DNA of 64,000 nucleotides, taken from the NCBI GenBank assembly GCA_017745295.1, contig JAGHZR010000004.1, positions 235,959-299,958 on the forward strand, read 5' to 3'. A program made the position numbers and the translations under genes. Of this stretch, positions 59,850-64,000 are shown one piece after another. Each line of letters starts with the position of its first letter. Within the stretch, counting starts at the first letter, position 1. The DNA comes from Novosphingobium sp. Its GTDB lineage: Bacteria; Pseudomonadota; Alphaproteobacteria; Sphingomonadales; Sphingomonadaceae. Under the pieces are notes generated by a model. The model saw nothing but the letters and a program-made list of their open reading frames with translations. It was not told the origin of the DNA and did no database searches.

Positions 59850-62114
59850 ATGGCGGGAACCATGCCTCCCAAGAACCGGCCCGCACCTGGCCTGCCGTCG
59901 CGCAAGCAGATCCTCGACCTCATCCAGAACTCGGCCGACCCCATCGGCAAGCGCGAGATCGCGCGCGAATTCGCCCTGAAGGGGCATGAGAAGATCCAGC
60001 TGAAAGCGCTGCTCAAGGACATGGCCGAGGAAGGCCTGATCGACGGCAAGCGCACCGCCTTCCACCGCATGGGCGGCCTACCCAAGGTCACCGTGCTGCG
60101 CGTGGTCGAAGTGGACGAGGGCGAGCCGGTCGCCATCCCCGACACCTGGACACCGGACGACGCCACTCCGCCGCCGCGCATCCGTCTGATCGAGAAGGGT
60201 CGCTCGGCGCTGCGCAAGGGCGACCGAGTGCTGGCGCGTACCGAGGAAACCGCCACCGGATGGCGCGCCTATCCGATGAAGAAGCTGATGCTGCGCTCGG
60301 AACAGATGCTCGGCGTCGTCGAGATCGACGGAGCGGGCAAGCCCTGGCTGGCGCCGGTGGACAAGCGCATCCGCAATTCCTCGCCGATTTCCGACCTTGG
60401 CGGCGCCGAGAAGGGCGAACTGGTGCTCGCCGAGCCGATCGGCCGCTCCGCGCGCCCCTCGGTCAAAGTCACCGAAGTGCTCGGCGAGCCGCTGGCGCCC
60501 AAGGCCTTCAGCCTGATCGCGATCCACAAGCACGGCATTCCCAACCACTTCGACGGCGAGACCATCGCCGAGGCCGAGGCTTCGGCGAAGATGCCGCTCA
60601 GCCACGAGAAGCGCGAGGACCTGCGCCATCTTCCGATCGTCGCGATAGACCCTTCCGACGCGCGCGACCATGACGACGCCATCTGGGCCAAGCCCAACGA
60701 GGAGGGCGGTTTCGACGCCCTCGTCGCGATTGCCGACGTTTCGTTCTACGTCCGGCCCGGCGGCCATATCGACCGCGAGGCCCGCAAGCGCGGCAACTCG
60801 GTCTACTTCCCCGACCGCGTCGTGCCGATGCTGCCCGAAGTGCTCAGCGCCGACGTCTGCTCGCTGCGTTCCGGCGAGGACCGCGCGGCGATGGCCTGTC
60901 ACATGAAGGTCGACGGGCAGGGCAAAGTCACCGAATGGCGCTTTACCCGCGCCCTCGTCCGGATCGACGAAGTCATCGCCTACGAAGAAGCGCAGGCCCG
61001 CATCGACGAGGACCGGGCACCGCAGCATCTCCAGGACCTCTGGGCCTGCTGGAAGCTGCTGGCCGCCGCCCGCGCCGCGCGTGATCCGCTGGAACTGGAA
61101 CTGCCGGAACGCCGGGTAAAGCTCGACGAGCAGGGCCGCATCACCGAGATCGCCATTCGCGAACGGCTCGATGCGCACCGCGTGGTCGAGGACTTCATGA
61201 TCGCCGCCAACGTCGCAGCGGCCAAGGCTCTCGAAGCCAAAGTCGCGCCGGTGGTCTACCGCGTCCACGAGACCCCGAGCCGCGAGAAACTGACCGCGCT
61301 CAAGGACTATCTCGCCACCTTCGGGCGCAAGCTGGCACTGGGGCAGGTCATCACGCCGGGCCTGTTCAACCGCATGCTCAAGGACATCGCCGACGAGAGC
61401 GAGAAGGCGCTCATCATGGAAGCGGTGCTGCGCAGCCAGACCCAGGCCTATTACGGGCCGCGCAACGAGGGCCACTTCGGCCTTGCGCTCGGTTCCTACG
61501 CCCACTTCACCTCGCCGATCCGCCGCTATGCCGACCTTCTCGTGCACCGGGCGCTCGTCGATGCCTATGGGCTGGAGCAGCCGAAGCCGGAGGGCGATAT
61601 CCCCGCGACTTCGGGCCTTTCCGATCGCGACCGCGACGATCTCGGCCGCGTCAGCGAAGCGATCAGCAATGCCGAGCGCCGCGCCATGGAGGCCGAGCGC
61701 GAAACCATCGACCGCTATGTCGCCGCCTGGCTCTCGGGCCGCGTGGGGCAAGTCTTCGACACCCGCATCACCGGCGTGCAGAAGTTCGGCTTCTTCGCGA
61801 CGATCATCGGTCTGGGCGGCGACGGCCTCGTGCCCGTCTCCACACTAGGCGATGAGCGCTTCGGCTATGACGAGAAGGCACAGGTCCTCGAAGGCGAGCA
61901 GACCGGCACCACCTTCGCGATGGGCCAGATCCTGCGCCTGCGTCTGGCCGAGGCCAATCCGCTGACCGGCGCGCTCAAGTTCGAGCTGGAAGAAGGTGGC
62001 GGCCGCATCGAGCAGCGCGGCAAGCCCGTTCCCCTCAAGAAGAAGGGCAAGCACTTCGTCTCCCCGCGCGGACGTCCGGGGAACATCCGGCATCAGGGGC
62101 GCAAGAAGAAGTAG
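59850..62114 (+). CDS. rnr: Ribonuclease R
   Basis: 3'-5' exoribonuclease that degrades structured RNA. A 754-residue protein with an N-terminal winged-helix region, cold-shock domains, the RNB catalytic core with DPSDARDHDDAIW (four Asp) near residue 270, and a C-terminal S1 domain followed by a Lys-rich tail (GRKKK end) that usually contacts RNA and ribosomes. ATG 59850; Met5 at 59862 is an alternative. Ended by the terminator at 62124-62155. Confidence 0.97.
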   Translation: MAGTMPPKNRPAPGLPSRKQILDLIQNSADPIGKREIAREFALKGHEKIQLKALLKDMAEEGLIDGKRTAFHRMGGLPKVTVLRVVEVDEGEPVAIPDTWTPDDATPPPRIRLIEKGRSALRKGDRVLARTEETATGWRAYPMKKLMLRSEQMLGVVEIDGAGKPWLAPVDKRIRNSSPISDLGGAEKGELVLAEPIGRSARPSVKVTEVLGEPLAPKAFSLIAIHKHGIPNHFDGETIAEAEASAKMPLSHEKREDLRHLPIVAIDPSDARDHDDAIWAKPNEEGGFDALVAIADVSFYVRPGGHIDREARKRGNSVYFPDRVVPMLPEVLSADVCSLRSGEDRAAMACHMKVDGQGKVTEWRFTRALVRIDEVIAYEEAQARIDEDRAPQHLQDLWACWKLLAAARAARDPLELELPERRVKLDEQGRITEIAIRERLDAHRVVEDFMIAANVAAAKALEAKVAPVVYRVHETPSREKLTALKDYLATFGRKLALGQVITPGLFNRMLKDIADESEKALIMEAVLRSQTQAYYGPRNEGHFGLALGSYAHFTSPIRRYADLLVHRALVDAYGLEQPKPEGDIPATSGLSDRDRDDLGRVSEAISNAERRAMEAERETIDRYVAAWLSGRVGQVFDTRITGVQKFGFFATIIGLGGDGLVPVSTLGDERFGYDEKAQVLEGEQTGTTFAMGQILRLRLAEANPLTGALKFELEEGGGRIEQRGKPVPLKKKGKHFVSPRGRPGNIRHQGRKKK

Positions 62115-62123
62115 GAGAATGCG

Positions 62124-62155
62124 CGTCCCGGACCTGATCCGGGATGACGTTTTTT
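62124..62155 (+). terminator. Rho-independent terminator of rnr
   Basis: Stem TCCCGGA (62126-62132) with TCCGGGA (62138-62144), extended across a short bulge by CGTC/GACG, followed by T6 (62150-62155). The T run overlaps the stop codon of the convergent universal stress gene. The TCCCGGA...TCCGGGAT form also resembles a common sphingomonad REP. Confidence 0.85.
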
Positions 62156-62609
62156 AGCTCAGACGCTCGATCGCCTCGGCATCGAGCGTCCCCGGAATCA
62201 CGAAGACCGGGCAGGGCATCTGACCCAGTCCTGCCCCCGTGAAGTGCGTGACCAGCGGCCCCGGCCCACCTTCCTTCGCCGCGCCGAGCACGAGGGCGGA
62301 AACCTCGCCGTGCTCTTTCAGGTACTCGCGCACGATCTTGATGTCCTCTCCCATGCGGACGGAGATGACCGGCATTTTAGCGCCTTGTGATAAAAGGTTT
62401 CCGGCCGCCGCCGTCACCAGGGTCTCGGCGCGGGCGCGGGCCTCTTCCTCGATCGTCGCCTGAACCCCGCCGAATGCGTTGAACGGCTGGGGCGGAACCA
62501 CCGCGAGAAGATGGAGCGCGCCATCGGTCTTCGCGGCGCGGCGCGCGGCGAACTGCAGCGCGACCAGCGCTTCTTCCGTTTCGTCGACGATGACCAGGTA
62601 GATGCGCAT
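62154..62609 (-). CDS. Universal stress protein family
   Basis: A 151-residue UspA-like protein, single domain. ATG 62609 follows GAGAGGAAACC. It has the [25 protein letters not shown] start and [14 protein letters not shown] near residue 115, an ATP-loop-like G-rich segment, so it might bind ATP. Such proteins are produced under stress; the function here is not known. Convergent with rnr and divergent from aceF across about 160 bp. Confidence 0.88.
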   Translation of the reverse strand: MRIYLVIVDETEEALVALQFAARRAAKTDGALHLLAVVPPQPFNAFGGVQATIEEEARARAETLVTAAAGNLLSQGAKMPVISVRMGEDIKIVREYLKEHGEVSALVLGAAKEGGPGPLVTHFTGAGLGQMPCPVFVIPGTLDAEAIERLS

Positions 62610-62769
62610 GGGTTTCCTCTCGATGGAGCTTATCGGGCTATTCAGGACGGGGTGCAAGCCATCACGAATGCGAAAAAAGGATCGCGAAGGCGCTTGTGCG
62701 CGCGCGACAACTTGTCCAAGGAAAGGCGGACCCCGCTCCCCAAGGAAAACAAGGGACACACAAGCTTCC

Positions 62770-64000
62770 ATGCCCATCGACATCAAGATGCCCGCCCTGT
62801 CCCCCACAATGGAAGAGGGAAAACTGGCAAAATGGCTGGTTAAGGAAGGCGACACCGTCAGCTCCGGCGACATCATGGCCGAAATCGAGACCGACAAGGC
62901 CACCATGGAGTTCGAAGCCGTCGACGAAGGCGTCATCGGCAAGATTCTCGTGGCCGAAGGCACCGAAGGCGTGAAGGTCGGCACGGTTATCGCCGTCCTC
63001 GCCGGTGAAGGCGAAGACGCCAGCGCCGTTTCCGCCGCGCCTGCCGCCGCTCCCGCCAAGGCCGAAGCGCCCAAGGCTGCCGAAGCCGCTCCGGCTCCCG
63101 CAGCAGCGCCTGCGCCTGCCGCTACTGCGTCCGCTTCCAAGGAGGGCCGCGTTGCCGCGTCGCCGCTCGCCAAGCGCATCGCCGCCGACAAGGGCGTCGA
63201 CCTTGCGACCGTGAAGGGCTCCGGCCCGAACGGCCGCATCGTCAAGGCCGACGTCGAAGGCGCGCAGGCCGGTGCCGCCAAGCCTGCTGCCGCTCCGGCC
63301 GCCGCCCTCGTCGCGACCGAAGCCAAGGCTCCGGCCGTCGACATGGCACCGGAAACCCGCGCGCTGCTCGACGACCGCGTTCCGCATTCGGTCGAGAAGC
63401 TCTCGGGCATGCGCAAGACGATCGCCAAGCGCCTCACGCAGTCCAAGCAGGAAGCGCCGCACATCTACCTCTCGGTCGATGTCAACCTCGACAAGCTGCT
63501 GGCCCTGCGCGGCGAGATCAACTCCATGCTCGAAAAGCAGGGCGTCAAGGTCTCGGTCAACGACATGCTCGTGAAGGCCCTCGGCCGCGCGCTGATCGAC
63601 GTGCCGGAGTGCAACGTGACTTTCGCCGGCAACGAGCTGATCAAGTATGCCCGCGCCGACGTTTCGGTCGCGGTCTCGATCCCCGGCGGCCTCATCACCC
63701 CGATCGTCACCGATGCCAGCGGCAAGTCGTTCTCGCAGATCGCCAAGGACATGAAGGACCTTGGCAAGCGAGCGCGTGAAGGCAAGCTCCAGCCCACCGA
63801 GTACCAGGGCGGCACCGCCTCGATCTCGAACATGGGCATGATGGGCATCAAGCAGTTCTCGGCCGTGATCAACCCGCCGCAGTCGACCATCATGGCGATT
63901 GGCGCGGGCGACAAGCGTCCCTGGGTCCTGCCCGATGGCACGCTCGGCGTGGCGACCGTCATGACCGCGACCGGCAGCTTCGACCACCGCGCGGTGGACG
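62770..64000 (+). CDS. aceF: Pyruvate dehydrogenase E2, dihydrolipoyl acetyltransferase (right end cut off)
   Basis: Core acetyltransferase of pyruvate dehydrogenase. The N-terminal lipoyl domain has the lipoylation site ETDKAT with Lys43; an Ala/Pro linker follows; a peripheral subunit-binding domain ([26 protein letters not shown]) is at about residues 130-170; the CoA-transferase domain includes [10 protein letters not shown] and the active-site FDHRAVDG at the window edge. 410 codons are present, so only some 20 C-terminal residues are missing. Start ATG 62770. PdhA/PdhB genes are not in the window. Confidence 0.97.
   Translation, partial: MPIDIKMPALSPTMEEGKLAKWLVKEGDTVSSGDIMAEIETDKATMEFEAVDEGVIGKILVAEGTEGVKVGTVIAVLAGEGEDASAVSAAPAAAPAKAEAPKAAEAAPAPAAAPAPAATASASKEGRVAASPLAKRIAADKGVDLATVKGSGPNGRIVKADVEGAQAGAAKPAAAPAAALVATEAKAPAVDMAPETRALLDDRVPHSVEKLSGMRKTIAKRLTQSKQEAPHIYLSVDVNLDKLLALRGEINSMLEKQGVKVSVNDMLVKALGRALIDVPECNVTFAGNELIKYARADVSVAVSIPGGLITPIVTDASGKSFSQIAKDMKDLGKRAREGKLQPTEYQGGTASISNMGMMGIKQFSAVINPPQSTIMAIGAGDKRPWVLPDGTLGVATVMTATGSFDHRAVD

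Noticed and set aside
1..64000. CRISPR array, insertion sequence, prophage, plasmid or secondary-metabolite cluster
   Set aside because: No regularly spaced repeats, transposase, structural phage genes or biosynthetic enzymes are seen; the window is core chromosome with dispersed palindromes only.

Overview
The window is a stretch of GC-rich chromosome from an alphaproteobacterium. Gene content and order (rph-rdgB-hemW-xerC facing hrcA-grpE, dnaK-dnaJ, an LpoA-type lipoprotein divergent from rsmI-yraN-gshB, a PhaR regulator, a GFA enzyme, TauE/SafE, TonB receptors) point to the Sphingomonadales, most likely a Novosphingobium/Sphingobium-like organism; the genus is inference from memory, not from a search. 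Nearly all of the window is core, densely packed housekeeping sequence. I see no insertion sequence, prophage, CRISPR array, tRNA or rRNA.

Layout. 1-14.8 kb: ychF (cut by the left edge), a TPR lipoprotein, a PEP-CTERM protein, pth and rplY, two tandem TraB/GumN proteins, glyQ-glyS, ppdK, a BioC-like methyltransferase, comF and hisI. 14.8-21.1 kb is the more accessory part: a tiny exported SWGNI-repeat protein, an overlapping MFS-cysK-hydrolase operon, a ZnuD-like TonB receptor behind a Zur-like palindrome, and a PilZ protein. 21.3-29.6 kb: tyrS, a DOMON-like protein overlapping a NamZ-type (DUF1343) enzyme, a small exported protein, a MoxR-GFA-DUF817-VWA operon, and a GT87 membrane protein. 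29.6-40.1 kb: parE, LpoA-like lipoprotein, rsmI-yraN-gshB-DedA-aqpZ, then xerC-hemW-rdgB-rph on the other strand.

40.2-46.8 kb is a heat-shock cluster: hrcA-grpE and dnaK-dnaJ, with two small lipoproteins and a HExxH protein between them. The promoters look RpoH-like and no CIRCE operator is visible. 46.9-64 kb: a large patatin-like protein, radA-cvpA, an IscU-like protein lacking its third cysteine, an MHS transporter overlapping alr, phaR, an archaeal/eukaryal-like proS, DUF805, an M28 peptidase, TauE/SafE, rnr, a universal stress protein, and aceF (cut by the right edge).

Many intergenic gaps hold palindromes: perfect bidirectional terminators between convergent genes, and several REP-like inverted repeats. 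These include a perfect 33-bp hairpin after dnaJ, one 46-bp element present twice in opposite orientation, and a palindrome of about 135 bp beside tyrS. The best candidates for something undescribed are the SWGNI-repeat peptide (15160-15456), a possible minus-strand structured RNA between comF and hisI, and the palindromic repeat families. None amounts to a clearly new multi-gene system.
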